From positions 1 to 64,000 of the forward strand of contig CAMCDS010000007.1 in the NCBI GenBank assembly GCA_945873625.1: a stretch of DNA of 64,000 nt, in the 5' to 3' direction. Both the position numbers and the translations under genes were made by a program. This stretch comes from an uncultured Porphyromonadaceae bacterium (lineage in GTDB: Bacteria; Bacteroidota; Bacteroidia; Bacteroidales; Muribaculaceae). The notes under the pieces were generated by a model that worked only from the letters and a program-made list of their open reading frames with translations, ran no database searches and had not been told where the DNA came from. Shown piece by piece: positions 7,786 through 15,827 of the stretch (positions are counted from its first letter, which is position 1; every line of letters starts with the position of its first letter).

Positions 7786-9683
7786 CAGTCGCGCTCAAGA
7801 TAGGTGATTCCGTAGAGTCCCGAGCGGTAGTTGTTGAGAAACTGACGTCCCTCCTCGGGGGTGATGGCCCCCCGCTTCATCGAGGCCGACACCCATGCCT
7901 CAAGGTTGCGCACGAGTTTCTTGGGGCTGTATTCCACGTATTCGAGCACGTCGGCCACCGGCTCGCCGTCTACTATCTGCTCGATTTCATATCCGTTTTT
8001 AGTGAGCGAGATATGCACGGCGGCAGTGTCGCCGAAGAGGTTGTGGAGGTCGCCGAGTATCTCCTGATACGCACCTACGAGGAATACGCCGATGTAGTAG
8101 TGCTCGCCGTTGCGCACGGTGTGCACGGGGAGCGAATGCGACGTGCCCTGGGGCGACACGAAGTTGGAGATCTTGCCGTCGCTGTCGCAGGTTACGTCCT
8201 GGAGCGTGGCATTGCGCGTGGGCTTCTCGTCGAGGCGCGCGATGGGCATGATCGGAAACATCTGGTCGATGGCCCATGAGTCGGGGAGCGACTGGAAGAG
8301 GGAGAAGTTGCAGAAATACTTTTCGGGAAGCATGCGGGCCACCTTGCGGAGCTCTTCGGGCGGATGCTTCATGGAGCGGGTCATGTCGTTGACGTCGCGC
8401 GCCACGCTCCAGAAGAGCTTTTCGATTCGCGCCCTCGTCCTGAGGTCGAGCAGTCCGAGCGAGAAAAGCTCGAGGGCCTCCTCGCGTATCTGCAGGGCAT
8501 CGTGCCAGTCCTCAAACACACGCGAGGGATTGATCTTGTCCCAGATGCTGTAAAGCTCGCGTGCGAGTTCATGGGCGTCGTCGCCTATCTCCTCGTTGTC
8601 GTTCCACTGCGGGAGCTGCGTGGTCTCGAGCACGTCGATGATAAGCACCGAGTGGTGGGCCGTCAGCGAGCGTCCGCTCTCGGTGATGATGTTGGGCTGG
8701 CGCAAGTCATTCTTCTCGCATACATCCACGAGAGCCGACACCGAGTCGTTGACGTACTCTTGAATAGAATAGTTCATCGAGTTCTCGCCCATGGCCGAGC
8801 GTGTGCCGTCGTAGTCCACGCCGAGGCCGCCGCCTATGTCGACAAAGTCGATGCTGAAGCCCATCTTCGAGAGCTGCACGAAAAACTGCATCGCCTCGCG
8901 CAGGGCGTTCTTGATGCGGCGTATCTTGGTAATCTGGCTGCCGATATGGAAATGGATGAAGCGCAGGCAGTCGGTCATCTTGTTGCGCTCCAGATAGTCG
9001 AGGGCGTCGAGGAGCTCAGAAGAGTTGAGTCCGAACTTGCTGACGTCGCCGCCCGACTCCTCCCATTTGCCGCTGCCCGACGACGTGAGCTTGATTCTGA
9101 CGCCGATGTTGGGCCGCAGGTTGAGCCGCTTGCTCACCTTGGCGATTAGCTTGAGCTCGTTGAGCTTCTCCACCACGATGAAGATGCGGCGTCCCATCTT
9201 CTGGGCGAGGAGGGCGAGCTCCACATAGTCCTCGTCCTTGTATCCGTTGCAGACGATGATGGAGTTCTCGTGGGTGTTGACGGCAAGCACGGCGTGGAGT
9301 TCCGGCTTCGAGCCGGCCTCGAGGCCGATGTTGTACTTGTTGCCGTGGCTCACGATTTCCTCCACCACCTGGCGCATCTGGTTGACCTTGATGGGATAGA
9401 CCACGAAGTTCTGGCCCTGGTAGGAATATTCTTCGGCGGCGCGGGCGAAGCATCCCGAAATCTTGCGTATGCGGTCGTCGAGTATGTCGGGGAAACGAAG
9501 CAGAAGAGGCGCCGAGACGTCGCGCAGTTTAAGCTCGGCCATCACTTCGCTGATGTCGATGGGTGTGCATCCCTCGCGGGGCGTAACCTGCACGTGGCCT
9601 GCGTCGTTGATTGAAAAATACTTCAATCCCCAGCCGGGAACATTATAGAGTTCCGACGAGTCTTCAATTCTCCATTTTCTCAT
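7785..9683 (-). CDS. speA: Biosynthetic arginine decarboxylase (PLP-dependent, fold III)
   Basis: A 632-residue enzyme that converts arginine to agmatine, the first step of the agmatine route to putrescine and spermidine. The PLP lysine is in VVYPIKVNQ, followed by GLEAGSKPEL; the barrel continues with HFHIGSQ, VDIGGGLGVDYDG and ITESGRSLTAHHS. The length fits the long SpeA family rather than small decarboxylases. The start at 9683 (MRKWRIEDSSELYNVPGWG) is the family's usual N-terminus. It lies downstream of argR, an ArgC-like gene and ssb on the same strand, and is translationally coupled to truA. Confidence 0.96.
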   Translation of the reverse strand: MRKWRIEDSSELYNVPGWGLKYFSINDAGHVQVTPREGCTPIDISEVMAELKLRDVSAPLLLRFPDILDDRIRKISGCFARAAEEYSYQGQNFVVYPIKVNQMRQVVEEIVSHGNKYNIGLEAGSKPELHAVLAVNTHENSIIVCNGYKDEDYVELALLAQKMGRRIFIVVEKLNELKLIAKVSKRLNLRPNIGVRIKLTSSGSGKWEESGGDVSKFGLNSSELLDALDYLERNKMTDCLRFIHFHIGSQITKIRRIKNALREAMQFFVQLSKMGFSIDFVDIGGGLGVDYDGTRSAMGENSMNYSIQEYVNDSVSALVDVCEKNDLRQPNIITESGRSLTAHHSVLIIDVLETTQLPQWNDNEEIGDDAHELARELYSIWDKINPSRVFEDWHDALQIREEALELFSLGLLDLRTRARIEKLFWSVARDVNDMTRSMKHPPEELRKVARMLPEKYFCNFSLFQSLPDSWAIDQMFPIMPIARLDEKPTRNATLQDVTCDSDGKISNFVSPQGTSHSLPVHTVRNGEHYYIGVFLVGAYQEILGDLHNLFGDTAAVHISLTKNGYEIEQIVDGEPVADVLEYVEYSPKKLVRNLEAWVSASMKRGAITPEEGRQFLNNYRSGLYGITYLERD

Positions 9684-9753
9684 TTCTTTCGTGTGAAGTG
9701 TTTTGATTGTGTGGGTGATGATGTGTAATGGTCGGCGGACGCTGCGCGGAGGG

Positions 9754-10089
9754 TCATCTTGCGGTCTCCTGCGCGCGTCCCACTATCTCCATGAAGTCGG
9801 CGATTATCTCGGTGCGCTTTCTGGCTATCTTGAACCGGTCGGTGTATTCGCGCGTGCGGAGCTTCCCTTCTACGTAAAGTCTTGTGCCTTTGCGGATGTA
9901 GCGCTCGGCGAGACGCGCGTTCTGCCCGGTAACCACGATATAGTGCCACGTCGTAACCTCAGTCTGCGAGGCTCCGTAGCGGTCGTTGGTCGCCAGCGTG
10001 AAGTAGGCCACGGCCATGTCTTTCTCCGGGAAACGGATTTCAGGGTCGCTGCCTACGTATCCGAGCAGTATTACTTTGTTTACCGACAT
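9754..10089 (-). CDS. ssb: Single-stranded DNA-binding protein, short form without acidic tail
   Basis: A 111-residue OB-fold protein (MSVNKVILLGYVGSDPEIRF ... TTWHYIVVTGQNARLAERYI ... RLYVEGKLRTREYTD). The usual glycine-rich linker and acidic C-terminal tip (DDIPF type), which recruits replication and repair partners, are absent; the protein ends in EIVGRAQETAR. It may be a secondary SSB. It starts 3 bp after the stop of the ArgC-like gene and is followed after 70 bp by speA. Confidence 0.92.
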   Translation of the reverse strand: MSVNKVILLGYVGSDPEIRFPEKDMAVAYFTLATNDRYGASQTEVTTWHYIVVTGQNARLAERYIRKGTRLYVEGKLRTREYTDRFKIARKRTEIIADFMEIVGRAQETAR

Positions 10090-10092
10090 TGG

Positions 10093-10992
10093 TCAGAAGT
10101 TTGAGGCCTTGAAGGCGAGTCCGGTCTTTTCATGGAGTGCGAAGAGGAGGTTCATTGCGTGGACGGCATCTCCGGCTCCGCCCCGCAGGCATCCGTCGGC
10201 TATGGCGTCGATCTCGATACTTCCGGGATCGGGCTTCGAGATGTGGAGCAGACACTTCTCGGTGCCTTCCACCTCGCGGATATGGAGCGGGAGCTGCGAG
10301 AGGAAGGTGAAGCGGTGGTCGTCGTAGATTGCCTCGTAGAGAGCCGCTATGTCGGCCGGCTGCATGGCGGAGGCTATGCGGGCGCGCAGCCTCAGTCCGC
10401 GTCCCGGCTCGGGCTCGCCGGCCGTTACCTCCACTCCTCCGGTGAAGCTCTGCTGCACCGACGAGAGTATTCCGGCCACTTCCTCGCCGCATCCCGTGAG
10501 GTCGGCCGAAGCGGGCGCCGACACGCTGATGGCGAGGGGAGCGCTGAGCATGAGGTTGGCTGCGAGGGGATACAGTGCCACGAGGGCCACCACGGCTGCG
10601 GCCGAAGGGACATAGGCGCGGGTGGCGCCCCGCACTAAGCTCTTGCGGAAGAGCTCCGAGACGCCGCAGACGTATCCCTCTCGCCCGGCTGCGCGCCCGG
10701 TCATGTCGACTGCTCGCGGAGCCTTCTCCCCGGCGCTGTCGATGGCGGCGAGGATTGAGTCGGCTTCGGCGCAGTCGTCGATGAAGACCACGTCGAGGCC
10801 TCCGATGTCGAGACGGTCAGAGAATTTCATATCGGTCTCTCCGATCAGCCCGTGGTGCACGCTGTCGACGCTCTCTCCGGTGCGCTCAGGTGCATAGAGG
10901 GTGCGTATCTCCACTTCGGGGTGGTTCACCAGTATTCTTATCAGCTCGCCGGACCGCTGACTCGCGGCGCCGGCAATGCCAGCTTTTATCAT
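10093..10992 (-). CDS. ArgC-like protein lacking catalytic Cys and His (probable pseudoenzyme)
   Basis: A 299-residue homologue of N-acetyl-gamma-glutamyl-phosphate reductase over its full length: MIKAGIAGAASQRSGELIR at the N-terminus, HHGLIGET, YPLAANLML, and GGAGDAVHAMNLLFALHE at the C-terminus all align with ArgC. The catalytic motif NPGC(F/Y)PT is replaced by YVPSAAA (Ala131 where Cys is expected), the HxHxPEI segment with the catalytic histidine is replaced by ADLTGCGEEVAG, and the nucleotide-binding GGxGYTG is GAASQRSG. The frame is clean and the 3' half is well conserved, so it appears to be maintained rather than decaying. It sits between argR and ssb/speA. A structural or regulatory role in arginine metabolism is inference. 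Confidence 0.82.
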   Translation of the reverse strand: MIKAGIAGAASQRSGELIRILVNHPEVEIRTLYAPERTGESVDSVHHGLIGETDMKFSDRLDIGGLDVVFIDDCAEADSILAAIDSAGEKAPRAVDMTGRAAGREGYVCGVSELFRKSLVRGATRAYVPSAAAVVALVALYPLAANLMLSAPLAISVSAPASADLTGCGEEVAGILSSVQQSFTGGVEVTAGEPEPGRGLRLRARIASAMQPADIAALYEAIYDDHRFTFLSQLPLHIREVEGTEKCLLHISKPDPGSIEIDAIADGCLRGGAGDAVHAMNLLFALHEKTGLAFKASNF

Positions 10993-11178
10993 GGTTGTTG
11001 TTTTCGTTGACTGTTACAAGCACACGAAGAGCGCCGTCAAGGCGACTTCAACATGCAAGAGGAGGCTTCAAAGAGCGAAACACAGTTTCCATTCTTTCGA
11101 GACCTCCTTTATATATAACACGTATCTAAGTAAGACTTATTATCCGACCCGTGGTTTAAAAGCAACTGCGAAGTCGTG

Positions 11179-11676
11179 TCAGTAGACCGGTATTTTCCGG
11201 TCGAGGGGCACGAGGCTCGCGAACACTTTGCGTATCTCGTCGTGGGTCATGCCTTCGCGCATCACGCAGAAGATAGTGTCGGATCCGGGGATAGTGCCGA
11301 GTATCTCTGAGCGATTGCTGATGTCCATGTCGTAGGCCAGGCCGGCGGCATATCCGTTGCGGGTCTTGATGACGACCATGTTGCCCGAGATCTGGAGCGA
11401 GATAAACCCGCCCTGACAGTTGGTGTTGAGGTCGACGTCGCCCGATTTCAGAAGGTTGTCTTTCAGCAGATTGCTATCGGGAAGGATATACATGAACTTC
11501 CCTCTTCCCGACGACATTTTGGTGATTTTGAGCAGCTTCAGGTCGCGCGACAGCGTGGCCTGAGTTACGTGGAATCCCCTCTCGGCAATAAGCTTGAGGA
11601 GCTCTACCTGACTGGGAATGCATTTTGTCCTGATAAGGTCTACTATCAGCTCTACCCTCTGTTTTCTATTTTTCAT
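11179..11676 (-). CDS. argR: Arginine repressor
   Basis: A 165-residue ArgR. The N-terminal winged helix contains the recognition region HVTQATLSRDLKLL; the C-terminal hexamerisation and arginine-binding domain includes TRNGYAAGLAYDMD and GTIPGSDTIFCVM, with the aspartate motif GSDT needed for arginine binding. The family represses arginine biosynthesis and activates catabolism when arginine is present. It is 186 bp upstream of the ArgC-like gene on the same strand. Confidence 0.96.
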   Translation of the reverse strand: MKNRKQRVELIVDLIRTKCIPSQVELLKLIAERGFHVTQATLSRDLKLLKITKMSSGRGKFMYILPDSNLLKDNLLKSGDVDLNTNCQGGFISLQISGNMVVIKTRNGYAAGLAYDMDISNRSEILGTIPGSDTIFCVMREGMTHDEIRKVFASLVPLDRKIPVY

Positions 11677-11902
11677 GACTTCTGTTTTATTGCACAGCAG
11701 CAGCCGGAACCTTGCCTCCGACGTGTCGCCGCCCTTGGCGGACCGACATCAGCGAGACAAAAGAATACAACAAGCAATTTGGCTTAAGCCGTAATTCATA
11801 AATCAGTTATGTAAGATATAGAGTAAAAATACTGTGGGGAGAAGCATCGGCGTGCTGTCGACGCATGATTGTTGTGCCTTGCCCAACCTTAATTTTACGG
11901 TG

Positions 11903-11910
11903 CAAAGGTA
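11903..11910 (-). promoter_or_regulatory. Candidate -7 promoter element for argR
   Basis: On the minus strand this reads TACCTTTG followed by CA, a Bacteroidota -7 box in a very AT-rich stretch (11890-11960). The argR ATG is 226 bp downstream, so a long leader would result. The rest of the 292-bp gap (11677-11968) shows no gene. Confidence 0.5.
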
Positions 11911-11968
11911 CTTAAATATTTTTATTTGTAAATAATTTTTCGGCAATAAATTTATCGGCGGGAGCGCA

Positions 11969-12931
11969 TCACTGCTTTTTCCAAATCCAGCAGTCGCCGT
12001 ATTCGGCCTTGAATGATGTGCTGTTCATCTTTCCGATAAGCGATTCCTTGTCGGCGGAGCTACCTGCCGCCACCCTCGACATGCGGCCCGAGGTTACTAT
12101 GCTCAGCGAGCTGTCGCCTTTCTGGTCTACAAACGTCTGCGCGTCGGCCAGGCTGTGGAACGTGGCCACAATCAGATAGTAGATGCCTTCGGGCGCGGGC
12201 TCTTCCGCTTCGGCTTCGCGAGCGGCAGGTGCCGTCTCGGCCGGAAGGATGGTCTCGCGCAGGGCGGCCGACTCCTCGGCAGTCTTCTTCTCGACGGCCG
12301 TTACGGGAACCACCGAGGCATACTGGCGTTCGTTCTGACTGTGAGACGCCCCGATGAAGAGGGATAGCCCTACAGCCACTGCCAGAGCGAAGCAGGCGGC
12401 GGTGCGGGCGAAAATCTTGTTGACGGGGATGTAATAGTTTCTGTCGGTGCGGAAACGTCGGCCTGCGGGAGCCTCCGGCACCTGCACGGCTGCCGGTGCC
12501 TCTGCCGGCTCCTCTTTCGGGAGCACGGGGAGACGGAGCGTCGAGAAGCCGAGGCTTGCCGACGTGGCTTCAGGAGTGCGCAGCGGCGTGAACGTGAGCT
12601 TTCCTTCGGCGCCGGAACGTAGCGTGCCCACTCGTCCGACGGTAACCTCTCCCCCTTCGGCTATCGCGCTGCGGAGCGCCTCGATCTCTTCCGACACACG
12701 GATGCGGGCCTCCTCGTAGGTGAGCGACAGCCGGCGTGCGAACGAGTTGGCCAGAAGGCCGTCGTCGTGCCCTATCGCGGGGTTGAAGCATATCTCGGTG
12801 CAGGCCGCCGCCATCTCGTCATCCGCCAGGCGCGCATTGCGGCGCGTAGCCAGAAACGCTCCGAAACCCGGAAGGGTAACGCAGTCGTGTCTGCCAAGCA
12901 GATACTCTATGTGAAGGATAAGTTCCTGCAT
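11969..12931 (-). CDS. HU-like domain, transmembrane and SPOR domain protein
   Basis: A 320-residue protein. The N-terminal region (about 1-95: HIEYLLGRHDCVTLPGFGAF, ANSFARRLSLTYEEA, VTVGRVGTLRSG) resembles the bacterial CCDC81/HU-type domain. A proline- and glutamate-rich linker follows, then one transmembrane helix (ARTAACFALAVAVGLSLFIG), then an Ala/Glu-rich linker and a C-terminal SPOR-type domain (IYYLIVATFHSLADAQTF ... GDCWIWKK) that in this family binds denuded peptidoglycan at division sites. This places the HU-like part in the cytoplasm and SPOR in the periplasm. The ATG at 12931 begins the HU-like fold; a longer frame to 13003 overlaps the promoter. Confidence 0.85.
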   Translation of the reverse strand: MQELILHIEYLLGRHDCVTLPGFGAFLATRRNARLADDEMAAACTEICFNPAIGHDDGLLANSFARRLSLTYEEARIRVSEEIEALRSAIAEGGEVTVGRVGTLRSGAEGKLTFTPLRTPEATSASLGFSTLRLPVLPKEEPAEAPAAVQVPEAPAGRRFRTDRNYYIPVNKIFARTAACFALAVAVGLSLFIGASHSQNERQYASVVPVTAVEKKTAEESAALRETILPAETAPAAREAEAEEPAPEGIYYLIVATFHSLADAQTFVDQKGDSSLSIVTSGRMSRVAAGSSADKESLIGKMNSTSFKAEYGDCWIWKKQ

Positions 12932-13000
12932 TGATAATGAGATGGTTAAGTTCGTTTTAACTTTTGCTGCCGTCCACACCGGGGCGTTGGGAAGCGAGTG

Positions 13001-13008
13001 CAAAGGTA
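13001..13008 (-). promoter_or_regulatory. -7 promoter element of HU-SPOR gene
   Basis: The minus strand reads TACCTTTG followed by CA, 70 nt ahead of the ATG at 12931. It is the same sequence as the candidate argR box. Confidence 0.6.
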
Positions 13009-13150
13009 GAAATAATTACCGGAACCGACAAACGCCGAAACGAAAAAAACCGGCGTCGTTCCACCCCTCCGAAGCCCGGCCCGGCGGATAAAAGTCTATG
13101 AATAAATCACTAATTGAAAACTGACCGCCACGCATTTTTTATTCAAAAAT

Positions 13151-13184
13151 TTTTGCGTCGCCTGCCGATTTCTGATTAAATTTG
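13151..13184 (+). promoter_or_regulatory. Promoter of metallo-hydrolase gene
   Basis: TTTTG at 13151-13155 and TAAATTTG at 13177-13184, about 21 nt apart, match the -33/-7 consensus. The ATG is at 13222. Confidence 0.75.
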
Positions 13185-13221
13185 CAGCAAGATTCGCGCA
13201 TAGACGAACCGAAAGACTAAG

Positions 13222-14025
13222 ATGACTTCACTCACATTTATATGGCACGACTGCTTCCTGCTCCGCACGGAGCGGCTGGCCGTCGTATTCGACTATTGGA
13301 AAGACGGACGCCGACGCGCTTCTGTCGACGACGCTCCGGCTTTTCTCGACACCATACCGCCCGACGTGCCTCTCTACGTCCTTGTCAGCCACCACCATAA
13401 AGACCATTTCCATAAGTCAATATTTGCCTGGGAGCGCAGACACCCTCTCATCCGCTTCATCATCAGCCGCGACACAGGGAGGTCGGTGCGCTATATGCTT
13501 CGCCCCGACTCGGTCTACGCAGGCTTCAAGCCGTCGCCGGAGAAGGTGAGCGTTCTACGCCCGGGCGAGGAATGGAGCGACGCACTCGTAAAGGTGTCGG
13601 CGTTCGGCTCTACCGACACCGGCAATTCATATCTGCTTACCCTCGCCGACGGCAAACGGGTGTTTCACGCCGGCGACCTTAACGCCTGGACCTGGCGCGA
13701 CGAGTCGACGCAGGCTGAAGTCGACGAAGCGGTCGGGGCCTACCGGAGCATACTCGCCACTATTGCCGAGGCGGCTCCGCATATAGATATGGCGATGTTT
13801 CCCGTTGACTCGCGCATCGGCACGGGCTATGCCGAAGGGGCGGCCATGTTCGTCCGCGCTATCGAGGTAGACCGCTTCTTTCCCATGCACTTCTGTCTGG
13901 CCGACAGCGAGGAGCAGCTGACGGCACGAATGGCCGACGCCTGCCGGCTCGACCTATATGCAAATCCTGAAAGGGGGGAATATATTGCCCTGCAACAACC
14001 CTATTCGGTCTTCGCCAAAGCCTGA
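13222..14025 (+). CDS. MBL-fold metallo-hydrolase (UlaG-like)
   Basis: A 267-residue metallo-beta-lactamase-fold hydrolase. The metal-binding motif is HHHKDH (in LVSHHHKDHFHKSIF); FHAGDLNAWTW supplies the later His/Asp ligands and FPMHFC the last histidine. It is an MBL-like Zn hydrolase of the L-ascorbate-6-phosphate-lactonase (UlaG) broad class, but the substrate is not evident. Its 3' end overlaps the convergent esterase gene by 25 bp. Confidence 0.88.
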   Translation: MTSLTFIWHDCFLLRTERLAVVFDYWKDGRRRASVDDAPAFLDTIPPDVPLYVLVSHHHKDHFHKSIFAWERRHPLIRFIISRDTGRSVRYMLRPDSVYAGFKPSPEKVSVLRPGEEWSDALVKVSAFGSTDTGNSYLLTLADGKRVFHAGDLNAWTWRDESTQAEVDEAVGAYRSILATIAEAAPHIDMAMFPVDSRIGTGYAEGAAMFVRAIEVDRFFPMHFCLADSEEQLTARMADACRLDLYANPERGEYIALQQPYSVFAKA

Positions 14026-14666
14026 AAGGCCCTGCGCAGACGGGGCAGAGGGTCGGAATAATGGTTGCCGGGGTTCCATTGGAATGTTACGTCAAATCCT
14101 TTGCCTCTGAGGATGTCGGCCACTTCTTCCGTTGCCTTGCCGACGGTGGCAAACACGGGCACCGAGGCGTGGGGCTCCTCGACGCCGAGCGAAAGATAGA
14201 CCGCACCTCTCGAACCGGCCGCCGGCGTCGCGCCTCGCAGCCAATCGACAAAACCGGAATACCAGAAAGAGCCTGACACTGATATCATGCTGTGGAAGCA
14301 GTCGGTCCTCATGAAGCACCATAGCGCGAAAAGCCCCGAAAGCGAGATTCCGGCCAGTATGCGGACGGGATTGCCGAGGCGCAGCCTCCTCTCGGTGGAT
14401 GGCACTATGCGTGCGAGCATGAAGTCCATGAACTCCCGGGCATGCCCGGCAAACGGAGGAAGCGAAGCCGGAACGTTTGGCGCGCTCCACGGAGTGAGGT
14501 CGTCGTCCCACACCATACCCTTGACCACGGCGATGTTTACCTTAAACTCGTCGGCCAGCCTCGTCATCCCCTGCGGCTCGAACGGAGCCGGAATCCAGCA
14601 GACTCTCTCCGAGCCGGCCGAAGGATAAAGGTCGATGGTGTATTTTCCTTCCCTGAACGATTGCAT
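14001..14666 (-). CDS. Alpha/beta-hydrolase esterase (enterochelin-esterase-like)
   Basis: A 221-residue serine hydrolase. The nucleophile elbow is GISLSGLFALW, an acidic residue follows near YLSLGVEEPHA, and the catalytic histidine is in NPGNHYSDPL. It resembles small putative esterases of the Fes/D class. The start codon lies in GAGTATG, 5 bp inside a short copy of the window's MITE (14672-14757), so the MITE forms its entire 5' flank up to the next gene. It overlaps the convergent metallo-hydrolase by 25 bp. Confidence 0.85.
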   Translation of the reverse strand: MQSFREGKYTIDLYPSAGSERVCWIPAPFEPQGMTRLADEFKVNIAVVKGMVWDDDLTPWSAPNVPASLPPFAGHAREFMDFMLARIVPSTERRLRLGNPVRILAGISLSGLFALWCFMRTDCFHSMISVSGSFWYSGFVDWLRGATPAAGSRGAVYLSLGVEEPHASVPVFATVGKATEEVADILRGKGFDVTFQWNPGNHYSDPLPRLRRAFQALAKTE

Positions 14667-14671
14667 ACTCA

Positions 14672-14757
14672 GAGTATGTTTGAAGTTAACTTCTATTCAC
14701 TTGAAAAAATTTTTCGGAGTATGTTCAAAGCAATTCGTGTTAAATTCAAACATACTC
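14672..14757 (+). mobile_element. MITE copy 1 (86 bp, internally deleted)
   Basis: Both ends of the family are present (GAGTATGTTTGAAGTTAAC and GTGTTAAATTCAAACATACTC) but about 107 bp of the centre is missing relative to the 193-bp copies. Flanking triplets are TCA (14669-14671) and TTA (14758-14760), one mismatch from a TNA duplication. The right flank TTA is also the stop codon of the small membrane protein gene. Family and orientation are as for the copy at 46854-47046. Confidence 0.85.
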
Positions 14758-14997
14758 TTAGTTTTTCTTGCCTGCGCGTGCCCGGCCCCTGTCGATGAAG
14801 CTGCGGAACACGCTGTGGCGGCCGATTACGTCGCTCCCCTCGCGGATGTCGCTGCGCATCTGGTCGGTCAGGGCGTCATCGGTGTCTTCCGCTGTATGCG
14901 CCACGATTCCGATGCCAAGCAGCAGCATCACCATTCCCGAGAGGATGGCGATCACCAGCAGCACTTTCATTATTCCGATAAAAAACATATTTGTCAT
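14758..14997 (-). CDS. Small single-pass membrane protein, unknown function
   Basis: A 79-residue protein with an N-terminal hydrophobic helix (MKVLLVIAILSGMVMLLLGIGIV) followed by an acidic-then-basic tail (HTAEDTDDALTDQ ... DRGRARAGKKN). The true start may be the Met at 14970. It is upstream of the esterase on the same strand, and MITE copy 1 fills the gap exactly from its stop codon. No domain is recognised. Confidence 0.6.
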   Translation of the reverse strand: MTNMFFIGIMKVLLVIAILSGMVMLLLGIGIVAHTAEDTDDALTDQMRSDIREGSDVIGRHSVFRSFIDRGRARAGKKN

Positions 14998-15012
14998 AAC
15001 CTTACAACAAAC

Positions 15013-15327
15013 CTAATAAGGATAAATCCCGCCCGAAGTTTCATGAATCTCCAAAAATTTAACATACTTTAATACAGCTTCGATATTCCTAACCGAACTT
15101 GAGCTTGCACTTATCAAAATAAATAAATGGTTGAAGTTACGGTAGGTTTTGAAGTGGAAGCGGATCAGAATCGTGATGACCTCCGCGTCTGACATCATGC
15201 GCTTCCGGCGGCGTTTCGGGGCGTCAGGAGAGGACGGAAGGGCGTTTTATGCCATCTCGACTTCAAATTCTTTGCAAAAATCATCCGCAATACAGAAAAT
15301 TTCAGTAACTTTACTCTCGGTAATCAT
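15013..15327 (-). pseudogene. IS982-family transposase remnant (N-terminal part)
   Basis: From the ATG at 15327 the minus strand reads MITESKVTEIFCIADDFCKE, the typical N-terminus of Bacteroidota IS982-type DDE transposases, then an in-frame TAA, then, still in frame, PKRRRKRMMSDAEVITILI and RFHFKTYRNFNHL, which match the next conserved block. After about residue 70 the similarity stops and a different AT-rich sequence follows to the stop at 15013. The DDE catalytic core is absent, so it is dead. Confidence 0.75.
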
Positions 15328-15507
15328 GATATGTATTTTAAAGTTTAGTACCTCTAAATTACTAAATATCAGCGATATTACCAAAAGAATCGGCAACTTT
15401 TCTCAAGCTGCCGATTTAACTTTTTCAGGGTATTTCTTATCCCGAACTCGCGTTATTACAAAATTACATGGGACTATACTACAAAAACGATTAGTTTTAA
15501 TATTCGA

Positions 15508-15651
15508 ATGGACGGAGTTGAGGGCATTGCCGAGGATGAGGGCGAGGCCGAATACTTCACCCTTCAGGGCGTGCGAGTGGATGAACCCGAAGAGGGTATC
15601 TACATCGTTCGCAAAGGAAGCAAACGCAGCAAAGAGCTGATTCGCAAGTAA
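15508..15651 (+). pseudogene. Orphan C-terminal tail of a secreted surface protein
   Basis: Forty-seven codons encode EYFTLQGVRVDEPEEGIYIV plus a basic tail ending KELIRK and TAA. This is the C-terminal signature seen at the ends of the secreted proteins at 25197-25727, 49472-50767 and 50784-54074. No signal peptide or body is attached: upstream is AT-rich sequence next to the IS982 remnant, so the rest of the gene has been lost. A terminator at 15678 still follows. Confidence 0.7.
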
Positions 15652-15677
15652 CTCACGCGCATTCAAAACTTTTTCCG

Positions 15678-15710
15678 GAAGGGCCTGTAAACTTTTCAGG
15701 CCCTTCTGTT
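15678..15710 (+). terminator. Terminator after orphan surface-protein tail
   Basis: GAAGGGCCTG (15678-15687) pairs perfectly with CAGGCCCTTC (15697-15706). It was presumably the terminator of the gene whose last codons remain at 15508-15651. Confidence 0.75.
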
Positions 15711-15776
15711 GTCTTATCTGTAGAAAGGCAATTGTCGCCATCTTCATTGCCGAAATAATAAAACAATGTTTAGCGA

Positions 15777-15815
15777 CAAAATGGAGCCAGGGTCGAGGCC
15801 TTGTCTCCATTTTTC
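15777..15815 (+). terminator. Hairpin with T-rich tail upstream of yaaA
   Basis: AAAATGGAG and CTCCATTTTT form a stem of about 9 bp around a GC-rich loop, followed by TTTTTCATTTT. It lies 13 bp before the yaaA ATG, so it could be a terminator for incoming transcription or a leader hairpin. Confidence 0.55.
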
Positions 15816-15827
15816 ATTTTGCTCAAT

